A stretch of DNA of 64,000 bases, taken from NCBI RefSeq assembly GCF_022213955.1, contig NZ_JAKNTW010000007.1, positions 248,001 to 312,000 of the forward strand, given 5' to 3'. The DNA is from Dolomitihabitans soli. Its GTDB lineage: Bacteria > Actinomycetota > Actinomycetes > Streptosporangiales > Streptosporangiaceae. The translations under genes were made by a program, and so were the position numbers. Below the pieces are notes generated by a model. That model saw only the letters and a list, made by a program, of their open reading frames with translations, was not told the DNA's origin and did no database searches. This document shows, in pieces, positions 8,588 through 16,158 of the stretch; the stretch's first letter is position 1; every line of letters starts with the position of its first letter.

Positions 8588-9435
8588 ACGGCCCGATGGC
8601 ACCCACCGGACGCCGGTACGTCGGCCACCTGCTCAGCCGCCTGGCCCTGACCGCCCTCCTCGCCGTCGTGCTCGCCTTCTTCGCGCTGCCCATGCTGTGG
8701 CTCGCCACCGCGCCGTTCGACGCGACCCCCGGCATCCACGTGTCGCTCCCCGAGTTCACCCTCGCCAACTTCGGCGCCATCCTCGACAACCCCTACGCCC
8801 TCGGCTCCCTCGCCAACTCCGTCATCCAGGCCGGCGGCGCCGCGGCCCTGGTGGTCGTGCTCTCCGCACTGGCCGCGTACGCGCTGTCCCGCGTCCGGGT
8901 GCCCGGCCGCGACGCCCTGCTCTACCTCCTGCTGCTGATGTCCTCGATCGTCACCGGCACCGCCGCGATGGTCCCGATCTTCGAGCTCGCCAACCGCCTC
9001 AACCTCATCGACACCCACCTCGGCGTGATCCTGGTCACCTCGGGCGGCCTGCTCCCCGCCGCCATCTTCATCCTCAAGGACTTCATGGACGGCACCCCGA
9101 CCTCCTACGAGGAGTCGGCCAGGGTCTTCGGCGCCGGCCCGCTCCAGATCCTGTGGCACATCGTCGTGCCGCTGGTCCGCCCCGGGCTCGCCACCATCGC
9201 CGTCTGGGCCGTCGCAGGCGTGTGGGGCGGCTTCCTGCTCCAGTTCATCCTCATCCGCGACCCCGAACGCGCACCCGGCTCGGTCATCCTCTACACCCTC
9301 TACACCGAGGGCGGCCAGCCCAACCTCTCACTCATCGCCGCCTTCTCCCTGCTCTACTCGCTGCCCGTCGTCGTGATGTACCTCTTCGTCAGCACGAAGT
9401 ACGGCTTCCGCTTCCACGGAGGGATCAAACGGTGA
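8584..9435 (+). CDS. Carbohydrate ABC transporter permease (MalG/UgpE type)
   Basis: This is the second membrane subunit of the sugar importer, 283 residues with six predicted transmembrane segments. The GTG at 8584 overlaps the previous stop (GTGA), which implies translational coupling; an ATG at 8596 is an alternative. The EAA motif reads SYEESARVFGAGPLQILWHIVVPLVRPG around residue 180. Compared with typical MalG proteins the region after the EAA loop (WAVAGVWGGFLLQFILIRDPE) is intact. It overlaps the ATPase gene by four bases downstream. Confidence 0.92.
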   Translation: MNGPMAPTGRRYVGHLLSRLALTALLAVVLAFFALPMLWLATAPFDATPGIHVSLPEFTLANFGAILDNPYALGSLANSVIQAGGAAALVVVLSALAAYALSRVRVPGRDALLYLLLLMSSIVTGTAAMVPIFELANRLNLIDTHLGVILVTSGGLLPAAIFILKDFMDGTPTSYEESARVFGAGPLQILWHIVVPLVRPGLATIAVWAVAGVWGGFLLQFILIRDPERAPGSVILYTLYTEGGQPNLSLIAAFSLLYSLPVVVMYLFVSTKYGFRFHGGIKR

Positions 9436-10493
9436 TCTCCCTGCACGGCCTGACCAAGGTGTACCCCGGTGGGGTGTGCGCCGTGGACGAACTCGACCTG
9501 GAGATCGCCGACGGCGAGTTCTTCGCCCTGCTCGGCCCTTCCGGCTGCGGCAAGACGACCCTGCTGCGCACCATCGCCGGCCTGGAGACCCCCACCTCCG
9601 GCACCGTCGGCATCGGCGGCGCCGACGTCACCACCACCCCGCCCGGACGCCGCGACGTCGCCATGGTCTTCCAGGACTACGCCCTGTTCCCCCACATGGA
9701 CGTCACCGACAACATCGCCTACCCCCTGCGCGTCAAGAAGACCCCCAAAACGGAACGGCACGCCAAGGCCGCCGCCACCGCCGCCCGCCTGAGCCTGTCC
9801 GACATGCTCACCAGACGCCCCGGCCAGCTCTCCGGCGGCCAGCAGCAACGCGTCGCCCTGGCCCGCGCCATCGCCTGCCACCCCAAGGTCTTCCTCTTCG
9901 ACGAGCCCCTGTCCAACCTCGACGCCCGGCTCCGTCTCGAAGCCCGCACCTTCCTCAAACGCCTCCAGCGCGAACTCGCCGTCACCACCGTCTTCGTCAC
10001 CCACGACCAGGGAGAGGCCCTCGCACTCGCCGACCGCATCGCCGTGATGTCCGGCGGCCGGCTCATGCAGGTCGGCACCCCCACCGAGATCTTCCAGCGG
10101 CCCGCCACCCCCTTCGTCGCCTCCTTCATCGGCGCCACCCCCATGAACCTCCTGCCCGGCGACGTCCGCGGCGACGTCCTGCACGTGGCCGGCGCCGCCC
10201 TCCCCGCCCCGCCCGGCCTCACCGACGGCGACCACATCACGTACGGCGTGCGCCCCGAATACACCGACCTCTCCGCCTCCCCCCGCGACGACGCCTTCCC
10301 CGGCACCGTCGCCGTCATGGAGAACCTCGGGACCGCCAACCTCGTCACCATCGAAGCCGGCGACACCCTCATCCAGGCCGTCGTCCCCGAAGGAGACGAA
10401 CCCGCCCTGGGCACCGCCGCCTGGGCCGTACCCCGCCAGGCCCGCGCCCTCGTCTACACCGGCGACCGCCTCCACGCCCCCATCCCGGCATGA
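9432..10493 (+). CDS. ABC transporter ATPase (MalK/UgpC type)
   Basis: This 353-residue protein is the ATP-hydrolysing subunit of the sugar importer. Walker A is GPSGCGKTT near residue 37, the Q-loop is FQDYALFP, the signature is LSGGQQQR, Walker B is VFLFDEP and the H-loop is VTHDQ. A C-terminal TOBE-like regulatory domain follows from about residue 240 (GVRPEYTDL). Many actinomycetes use one shared MsiK ATPase for several sugar importers, so a dedicated ATPase inside the operon suggests a self-contained, possibly transferred system. The start GTG overlaps the upstream stop by four bases. Confidence 0.94.
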   Translation: MISLHGLTKVYPGGVCAVDELDLEIADGEFFALLGPSGCGKTTLLRTIAGLETPTSGTVGIGGADVTTTPPGRRDVAMVFQDYALFPHMDVTDNIAYPLRVKKTPKTERHAKAAATAARLSLSDMLTRRPGQLSGGQQQRVALARAIACHPKVFLFDEPLSNLDARLRLEARTFLKRLQRELAVTTVFVTHDQGEALALADRIAVMSGGRLMQVGTPTEIFQRPATPFVASFIGATPMNLLPGDVRGDVLHVAGAALPAPPGLTDGDHITYGVRPEYTDLSASPRDDAFPGTVAVMENLGTANLVTIEAGDTLIQAVVPEGDEPALGTAAWAVPRQARALVYTGDRLHAPIPA

Positions 10494-11701
10494 CCGGCGT
10501 CCTCCGGCTCACCGGCCGCCCCACCCTCGACGACCGCGCCGCCGCCACCGTCCACGAGATCCCCTTCCAGCCGCCACCCTGGGCCCGCGCCCTCACCGTC
10601 CACCTCGACTACGACCGCGCCGCCGGCGTCCTCGACCTCGGCTGCCACGGCCCCGCCGGGTACCGGGGCTGGTCCGGCGGCGCCCGCGAGCAGTACACGA
10701 TCGCCCCCGGCTGGGCCACCCCCGGCTACCTGCCGGGCGACCTCGAACCCGGCACCTGGCACGTCCTGCTCGGCCTGCACCGCCTGCCGCCCGGCGGCCT
10801 GCCGTACGAGATCGTCGTCACCCCGCACCGCACACCCCCCGCGCCGCCACCGCCCACCGTCGTCCCGCCGGGCGAACGGCCGCCGCCCGCCGCCCGGCGG
10901 CGCGGACTCCCGCAGCTCGACGGCCTCACCTGGGTCGCCGGAGACCTGCACGCCCACACCGTCCACTCCGACGGCGGCCTCACCGTGCCCGAACTGGCCG
11001 CCCTCGCCCGCGACCAGGGCCTCGACTACCTCGCCGTCACCGACCACAACACCGTCAGCCACCACACCGAACTCCCCGCCGCGGGCGCCGCCGCCGGCGT
11101 CGCCCTCCTCCCCGGCCAGGAGGTCACCACCGACCTCGGCCACGCCAACGCCTTCGGCGACATCGGCTGGATCGACTTCCGCCGCCCCGCCCAGCACTGG
11201 GCCGACACCGTACGACGGCGCGGCGGCGTACTGTCCGTCAACCACCCGGTCGCCGCCGACTGCGCCTGGCGGCAGCCCACCACCACCCGTATCCCCGCCG
11301 CCGAGATCTGGCACTGGAGCTGGTGGGACCGCACCTGGGGCGCGCCGCTCGCCTGGGCCGCCGCCTGGGCCGACGACGTCGTCATGCTCGGCGGCAGCGA
11401 CTACCACCGCCCCGGCGAAGGCCACCCGCCGGGCGCGCCCACCACGTGGATCCTCGCCGGCGAACCCGCCGCCGCCCTCGACGGCGTCCGCGCCCGCCGC
11501 ACCTCCGTCTCCGCCACCCCGGACGGGCCGCTCCTGCTCCGCCACGGCGACGAGTTCCTCATCCGCGACGGCGACGGCCTCATCCTGTGGGGGCCCGACC
11601 ACCGCACCGTCGTCACCGGCGACGACGTCACCCTGCCCGCACGTCCCGGACCCCACCGCCTGGAAACCGCCCGCAACGAGGTGATGGCACTGTGCACCTG
11701 A
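10490..11701 (+). CDS. PHP-domain metallohydrolase (CehA/McbA-like)
   Basis: This 403-residue protein starts at an ATG that overlaps the ATPase stop (ATGA). Residues 1-135 form a beta-rich N-terminal region with a Pro-rich linker. From about residue 150 comes a PHP domain: GDLHAHTVHSDG (metal ligands), DYLAVTDHNTVSHH, LPGQEVTT, VNHP and GGSDYHRPGEG, together the set of His/Asp/Glu ligands expected for a tri-nuclear metal phosphoesterase or hydrolase. There is no signal peptide, so it should act in the cytoplasm. Its place between a sugar ATPase and an alpha-mannosidase suggests it processes the imported substrate, for instance a phosphodiester or acyl group. The reaction is unknown. Confidence 0.85.
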   Translation: MTGVLRLTGRPTLDDRAAATVHEIPFQPPPWARALTVHLDYDRAAGVLDLGCHGPAGYRGWSGGAREQYTIAPGWATPGYLPGDLEPGTWHVLLGLHRLPPGGLPYEIVVTPHRTPPAPPPPTVVPPGERPPPAARRRGLPQLDGLTWVAGDLHAHTVHSDGGLTVPELAALARDQGLDYLAVTDHNTVSHHTELPAAGAAAGVALLPGQEVTTDLGHANAFGDIGWIDFRRPAQHWADTVRRRGGVLSVNHPVAADCAWRQPTTTRIPAAEIWHWSWWDRTWGAPLAWAAAWADDVVMLGGSDYHRPGEGHPPGAPTTWILAGEPAAALDGVRARRTSVSATPDGPLLLRHGDEFLIRDGDGLILWGPDHRTVVTGDDVTLPARPGPHRLETARNEVMALCT

Positions 11702-11720
11702 CCCATCGGAGGCCCAGCCC

Positions 11721-14700
11721 GTGAACCCCGCCTACGACATCGTGGTCGTCCCGCACACCCACTGGGACCGCGAGTGGTACCTCCCCTTCCAGCGGTTCCG
11801 TCTCGGCCTGGTCCGGATGCTCGACGAGGTCCTCGACACCATGGCCGCCGACCCGGCCTACCGGTTCACCATGGACGGCCAGCTCGCCGCCCTGGAGGAC
11901 TACCTCGAGATCCGCCCGGAACGCCGCCCGCTGCTGACCGCCCTCGTCACCGAGGGCCGCCTCGCCGCCGGCCCCTGGCAGATCCTCGCCGACGAGTTCC
12001 TCTGCGCCGGCGAGACCCTCATCCGCAACCTCGAGTACGGCATGCGCGGAGCCCGCGCCCTCGGCCGCGTCATGCCCGTCGGCTACCTGCCCGACCAGTT
12101 CGGCCACTGCGCCCAGATGCCGCAGATCCTCGCCCAGGCCGGCCTCACCCGCGCCTGCCTCTGGCGCGGCGTCCCCGCCCACGTCGACCGCGACGCCTTC
12201 ACCTGGACCGGCGCCGACGGCACCGCTGTGCACACCCGCTACCTCCCCACCGGCTACGGCAACGCCGTCGCCGTGTTCAGCGGCACCCCGGACGCCCGGC
12301 ACGACCGCCTCACCGCCTTCCACGACGCGATGCGCCCCTGGCACCCCGCCGGCCCCCTGCTGGCCATGTACGGAGCGGACCACAGCGCCCCCGCCGCCGA
12401 CATCACCGCCGCCGGACTCCGCCTCGCCACCCTCGACGACTACGTCACCGCCGACCAGGCGGAGACCGGCCTCCCCGAGGTCCACGGCGAACTGCGCTCC
12501 CACGCCCGCGCCAACATCCTGCCCGGCGTCATCTCGGCCAGGATCCCCGCCAAACGCGCCATGGCCGCGGCCGAACGCACCGTCACCCGCTACGCCGAAC
12601 CCCTGGCGGCCATCTGGCTCCCCGGCGACACCGCGGGCGCCCGCCTCCTCGACATGGCCTGGCGCCGCCTCATCGCGTGCAGCGGCCACGACTCCATCAC
12701 CGGCTGCGGCGCCGACGAGACCGCCCAGCAGGTCGCCGCCCGCATCGCCGAGGCCGGGCAGATCGGGCAGGCCGTGGTCGACATGGTCGCCGCGGAACTC
12801 GCCGCCACCGCCCCCCGCGGCGACCTCGTCATCGTCAACCCCTCGCCGCACGCGCGCACCGGGCTCGTCCTCGCCGACCTCCCCGCGGACCACGCCCGCC
12901 TCGGCGTCCCCGTCCAGCGCCTCGAACTCGCCCCGACCCTCCTCGACGAGACCGTCATGGACGACCTGACCCTGCTGCTCGGCCGGGTCCACGAGAGCGA
13001 GCTGTACGGCTTCGAGATCCTCTCCTGGGAGGTGAGCGACCAGGCAGCAGACGCCCAGAGCGACCAGAGCGACCAGGGCGACCAGCGCGACCAGGGCGAC
13101 CAGCGCGACCAGCGCGACCAGCGCGACCAGCAAGCAGACGCCCGGGACGCCCAGCACGACCAGGAAGCAGGCGGGCACAAGGCAGACGGTCAGGCAGCCG
13201 GCCGCGTCTTCAGCATCACGGTCGGCAGGCACGCCGCCCCCGGATACGACCACGCCGACCTGCGCGCCGCCGTACTCGACGCCGCCGGCCGCCCCGGCCC
13301 GTGGACCGTGCGCACCCTCGCCGAACCCGTGGTCACCGTCGCCGCCCTCGTCACCGTCCCGCCGCTCGGCCGCACCACCCTCACCCCGGCCTCGTCGGCC
13401 GCCGCGTGCGACCCGTCATCCTCCAGCGCCGCCCCCGGGTCCGCGGCCCCGGTCTCCTCACCTGGTCCGGGTGTGCTGGACAACGGCCTGCTGCGCGTCA
13501 CCGTCGCCCCCGACGGCACGCTCTCCCTGCGCACCCCCACCGGCCTCCAGGCCGACGGCGTGGGCCGGATCGTCGACGGCGGCGACGCCGGGGACACCTA
13601 CAACCACGCCCCGCCCGCCGCCGACCGCCTTCTCGACACCCCCACCTGGGTGCGGACGGAGGAGATCTGCACCGGCCCCCTGGTCTCCGCCATCGAGATC
13701 ACCCGCGGCTACGCCTGGCCGGCCACCTCCACCGCCGAGGCCCGCTCGTCCACCACCGCCGCGGTCACCGTCGCCACCCGCGTGGAACTCCGCGCCGGCG
13801 AGCCCTTCCTCCGTGTGGAGACCACCTTCGACAACCCCGCCCGCGACCACCGCGTCCGCTGGCACGCCCCGCTGCCGAACCCCGCCGCGGAGTCCTTCGC
13901 CGAGGGCCAGCTCGCCGTCGTACGGCGCGGCCTGACCGCCGAGGGCGGCGGCGGCGAGCACCCCATCCCGACCTTCCCCGCCGAGGGCTTCGTCACCGCG
14001 GGCGGCCTGGCGATCCTCCTCGACCAGGTCACCGAGTACGAACTCCTCCCCCCGCCCGCCGTACCTCCCGGCTCACCCACCGAGCACGCCGACTTCCTCG
14101 CTGTACCTTCCAACTCCGCCGCCGAGCACTCCGGCACACCCGCCGTACCTCCCGGCTCGTCCGCTGAGGTCCCCGGTGCGCCCGCGGAGCTCGCGATCAC
14201 GCTGGTCCGCTCGGTCGGTCACCTCTCACGCAACCGCAACGCCTACCGCGACGAACCCGCCGGCCCGCAACTCCCCACGCCCGAAGCCCAGTGTCCCGGC
14301 ACCCTCACCACCCGCTTCGCCGTACACCTGCACGAGGACGCCTGGCCCGAGGCCGGACTGACCCGGCTCGCCGAGGAATTCCGCCACGACCTGCTCGCCG
14401 TACCCGGCTCCGCCGCCTCCCGGTCGACGGAAGCAGCCGGCGACAGCCTGCCGGCGGGCTCGGCGGAGGCCGCCGGGGCGGGTCTGGAAGCCGTGCGGGA
14501 CGTGTCCGGGGAGACCGGAGTCGCGGCCGCGGGGGCCGGGGCGGTGGAGGTGACGGGACCAGGGGTGGTCATGGTCGCGTTCAGGGAGCGGGACGGCGCG
14601 CTGGAGGTGCGGCTCGTGGCCGAGCACCCGCGCCCGACCGAGGCGGTCGTGCGAGGCACATTCGGCGCGGCCCACCGGGCCGACACCCTGGGCAACCGCG

Positions 14701-14801
14701 GTGAAGCGCTGAGCGTGGCCCCCGACTCCCCGCTACGCCTCCCCTTGCGTCCTTTCGAGATCGCGACGATTCATCTGCTGCCGGCGAGTGAGTCGAGGTA
14801 G
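11721..14801 (+). CDS. Alpha-mannosidase, glycoside hydrolase family 38
   Basis: This large cytoplasmic enzyme (1026 residues) should hydrolyse terminal alpha-mannosides. The GTG start has CGGAGG eight bases upstream. The N-terminus PHTHWDREWYLPFQRFR is the GH38 zinc-binding signature. The nucleophile region reads GYLPDQFGH near residue 120, and HDSITGCGADE is a second GH38 hallmark near residue 320. The C-terminal half is the beta-sandwich part and is interrupted by two low-complexity inserts: an (S/G/R)DQ repeat at about residues 447-470 and a three-fold 14-residue repeat at about 779-820. It closes the sugar operon, and its last 30 bases overlap the end of a decayed gene on the other strand. 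No signal peptide is present, so substrate must be imported first. Confidence 0.93.
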   Translation: MNPAYDIVVVPHTHWDREWYLPFQRFRLGLVRMLDEVLDTMAADPAYRFTMDGQLAALEDYLEIRPERRPLLTALVTEGRLAAGPWQILADEFLCAGETLIRNLEYGMRGARALGRVMPVGYLPDQFGHCAQMPQILAQAGLTRACLWRGVPAHVDRDAFTWTGADGTAVHTRYLPTGYGNAVAVFSGTPDARHDRLTAFHDAMRPWHPAGPLLAMYGADHSAPAADITAAGLRLATLDDYVTADQAETGLPEVHGELRSHARANILPGVISARIPAKRAMAAAERTVTRYAEPLAAIWLPGDTAGARLLDMAWRRLIACSGHDSITGCGADETAQQVAARIAEAGQIGQAVVDMVAAELAATAPRGDLVIVNPSPHARTGLVLADLPADHARLGVPVQRLELAPTLLDETVMDDLTLLLGRVHESELYGFEILSWEVSDQAADAQSDQSDQGDQRDQGDQRDQRDQRDQQADARDAQHDQEAGGHKADGQAAGRVFSITVGRHAAPGYDHADLRAAVLDAAGRPGPWTVRTLAEPVVTVAALVTVPPLGRTTLTPASSAAACDPSSSSAAPGSAAPVSSPGPGVLDNGLLRVTVAPDGTLSLRTPTGLQADGVGRIVDGGDAGDTYNHAPPAADRLLDTPTWVRTEEICTGPLVSAIEITRGYAWPATSTAEARSSTTAAVTVATRVELRAGEPFLRVETTFDNPARDHRVRWHAPLPNPAAESFAEGQLAVVRRGLTAEGGGGEHPIPTFPAEGFVTAGGLAILLDQVTEYELLPPPAVPPGSPTEHADFLAVPSNSAAEHSGTPAVPPGSSAEVPGAPAELAITLVRSVGHLSRNRNAYRDEPAGPQLPTPEAQCPGTLTTRFAVHLHEDAWPEAGLTRLAEEFRHDLLAVPGSAASRSTEAAGDSLPAGSAEAAGAGLEAVRDVSGETGVAAAGAGAVEVTGPGVVMVAFRERDGALEVRLVAEHPRPTEAVVRGTFGAAHRADTLGNRGEALSVAPDSPLRLPLRPFEIATIHLLPASESR
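13059..13130. repeat. Eight tandem copies of a 9-bp unit inside the alpha-mannosidase gene
   Basis: The unit is (A/G/C)GCGACCAG, eight copies without interruption, read in frame as SDQ, GDQ or RDQ. Related degenerate copies flank it on both sides (to about 13180). It encodes a charged, probably disordered linker in the middle of the enzyme. Such repeats change copy number by slippage without shifting the frame. Confidence 0.93.
14055..14180. repeat. Three tandem 42-bp units encoding a 14-residue repeat
   Basis: Three units beginning PAVPPGSPTE, LAVPSNSAAE and PAVPPGSSAE follow one another. The first and third share an identical 20-base stretch (14055-14074 and 14139-14158), 84 bases apart. 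They form a Pro/Ser-rich insert in the C-terminal beta-rich part of the alpha-mannosidase. Confidence 0.85.
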
Positions 14802-15242
14802 CGGTCCCACTCCTGTTCCTCCTCGCACACGCCACGCTATTCAGCGAACATGCGATCGATATCAGTCTCGGTGATGCCATAACGATGCTTCAGGTGGCAA
14901 TGCCGCTCGCTACCGTGGTTCTTGGTTGTTCTCCCGCATCACCAGCGTCTGACACGACTTGCGGTAGCTGGTGAGCCCTGACTTCTTGGCGCGGTTCAGT
15001 CCGAAGGCAGTGGCTTGGCCGTTTCACACTGCGGGCACCACTTCTCCCCGTCCGGCAGATCCGGGCAGCCCGCACCACCTTGCCCCGCTCAGCCATGCGC
15101 GTCCGATAGCTGACAGCGGACCTCTGCCGAAAGCACCCCTTACAGGAGCGAGCCCTAGGCATCCGCTTATTAGACCCGAACGCGGAAAGGCCCAAACCTC
15201 ACCGCAGTCCGGGCACTCCTTAACCTCCGCCGAAGATTCCAC
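14771..15242 (-). pseudogene. Decayed endonuclease VII-like zinc-binding protein gene
   Basis: Read on the minus strand, pieces in different frames line up as one protein. First comes VKECPDCGEVW, then GSNKRMPRARSCKGCFRQRS and YRTRMAERGK in a second frame. Next is PDGEKWCPQCETAKPLPSD, then FGLNRAKKSGLTSYRKSC. Last is HLKHRYGITETDIDRMF, closed by an in-frame TAG just before RGVC. Paired CxxC motifs followed by a KYGIT-like segment are typical of actinobacterial proteins with a recombination endonuclease VII domain, where the text normally continues QGGVCAIC. At least three frameshifts and two stops show that it is broken. My recollection is that intact members sit between pup and prcB in related genomes, as this one once would have. 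It fills the only gene-free stretch above 300 bases in the window. Confidence 0.6.
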
Positions 15243-15274
15243 CCGATTTGCCCTAAAATTATGTCCGATTTGCC

Positions 15275-15484
15275 CTATTGTCCGCCTTTTTGCACATAAC
15301 TGCGGACGAATTCCTCTGCGTTCTCTTCGAGAACTTCGTCGATTTCGTCAAGAATTGAGTCGACATCGTCAGTGAGCTTCTCCTGACGCTCCTGGACGTC
15401 GGTCGCCTCCTGGGTCTCGGTCTCCTCGACGTCGCTCTCTCGGCGGCCCGTCTGCTTCTGGCCGCCGGTGTCCTTCGTCGCCAT
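15275..15484 (-). CDS. pup: Prokaryotic ubiquitin-like protein Pup
   Basis: Pup is the 69-residue tag joined to proteins destined for the proteasome. The sequence is almost wholly charged and disordered, with the Arc-binding coiled-coil segment DDVDSILDEIDEVLEENAEEFVRSYVQKGGQ-like in its C-terminal half and the diagnostic ending KGGQ. The terminal Gln must be deamidated by Dop to Glu before PafA can use it. The ATG at 15484 has GGGAGG six bases upstream. It has no partner downstream except the decayed endonuclease VII-like gene, and the normally adjacent prcB is 9.2 kb away. Upstream lie two opposite-strand genes and then dop. Confidence 0.97.
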   Translation of the reverse strand: MATKDTGGQKQTGRRESDVEETETQEATDVQERQEKLTDDVDSILDEIDEVLEENAEEFVRSYVQKGGQ

Positions 15485-15601
15485 GTCGTACCTCCCGGTA
15501 GGGGGAACCTCTCCCCCTTATCTTCCCCGAACGGACCGACATTGCGCGCCCAGAGCCCAGCGATCTTTCCGAAAGCCCGATTTGACCGGATAGCTCTACT
15601 G

Positions 15602-15614
15602 TCCAATAATTGGA
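15602..15614. promoter_or_regulatory. Perfect inverted repeat TCCAAT-A-ATTGGA
   Basis: This AT-rich 13-base palindrome stands out in a GC-rich genome. It lies 30 bases before the start of the 4-TM protein gene and in the divergent gap shared with pup. It could be an operator for a dimeric repressor. No regulator gene lies next to it, so the call rests on symmetry and position only. Confidence 0.35.
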
Positions 15615-15643
15615 TAGCATAGCTACCCAACAAGGAGTCCACC

Positions 15644-16048
15644 ATGACCTCCGCATCGCTGAGCACCGCCGGCGTGCTCCTGATCACCGTCCCCGCCGTC
15701 TCCTTCGGCGGCATGGCGCTCCTCGCGCACCTGACCCGCGACATCCCCGGCTACAAGGACAATCCGACCAGGCGGGGGCTGTGGCGCGCCGGGCACGCGC
15801 ATGCCGGGGTGCTCGTCCTCTTCGCACTGGTGGCGATGCTCTACATCGATCAGGCCGACCTGTCGGACGGGCTGAAGAGCCTGGTCCGCGTCCTGATCGT
15901 CGCCGCGCCGATCCTGATGCCGCTGGGCTTCTTCCTGTCGGTGGTACGGCCGGGCGACACGAAGCCGAACGCGTTGATCTGGCTGACGGTGGCGGGCGGA
16001 GTGGGACTGGGCCTGGGGACGCTACTGTTGGGTGTCGGCCTGGTCTGA
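15644..16048 (+). CDS. Small integral membrane protein, four transmembrane segments
   Basis: This is a 134-residue protein of unknown function. It has four hydrophobic stretches, at about residues 8-28, 48-66, 84-102 and 111-133, and a short cytoplasmic-type loop with RDIPGYKDNPTRRGLWRAGHAHAG between the first two. The GHAHAG motif with two histidines next to a membrane segment is the most distinctive element. AAGGAG lies seven bases before the ATG. It is transcribed away from pup and towards the kinase gene 110 bases downstream. Nothing visible ties it to protein degradation. I do not recognise the family. Confidence 0.8.
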   Translation: MTSASLSTAGVLLITVPAVSFGGMALLAHLTRDIPGYKDNPTRRGLWRAGHAHAGVLVLFALVAMLYIDQADLSDGLKSLVRVLIVAAPILMPLGFFLSVVRPGDTKPNALIWLTVAGGVGLGLGTLLLGVGLV

Positions 16049-16158
16049 CCCGCTACCGAATCGTTATTCTTCTTACGGAGAGTGTCCCACATTTGCGGCT
16101 GGTCGCCCGTTAGACATGATTCGTTCCAGCGCACAGTGAAACGGGTGGTTCACGGCAC

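Noticed and set aside
13059-13130. CRISPR-like or regulatory iterons
   Set aside because: The 9-bp repeats are in frame within an enzyme gene and have no spacers.
6035-15274. Transposon or integrase borders of the sugar cassette
   Set aside because: No transposase, integrase, target duplication or long terminal repeat could be seen at either edge.
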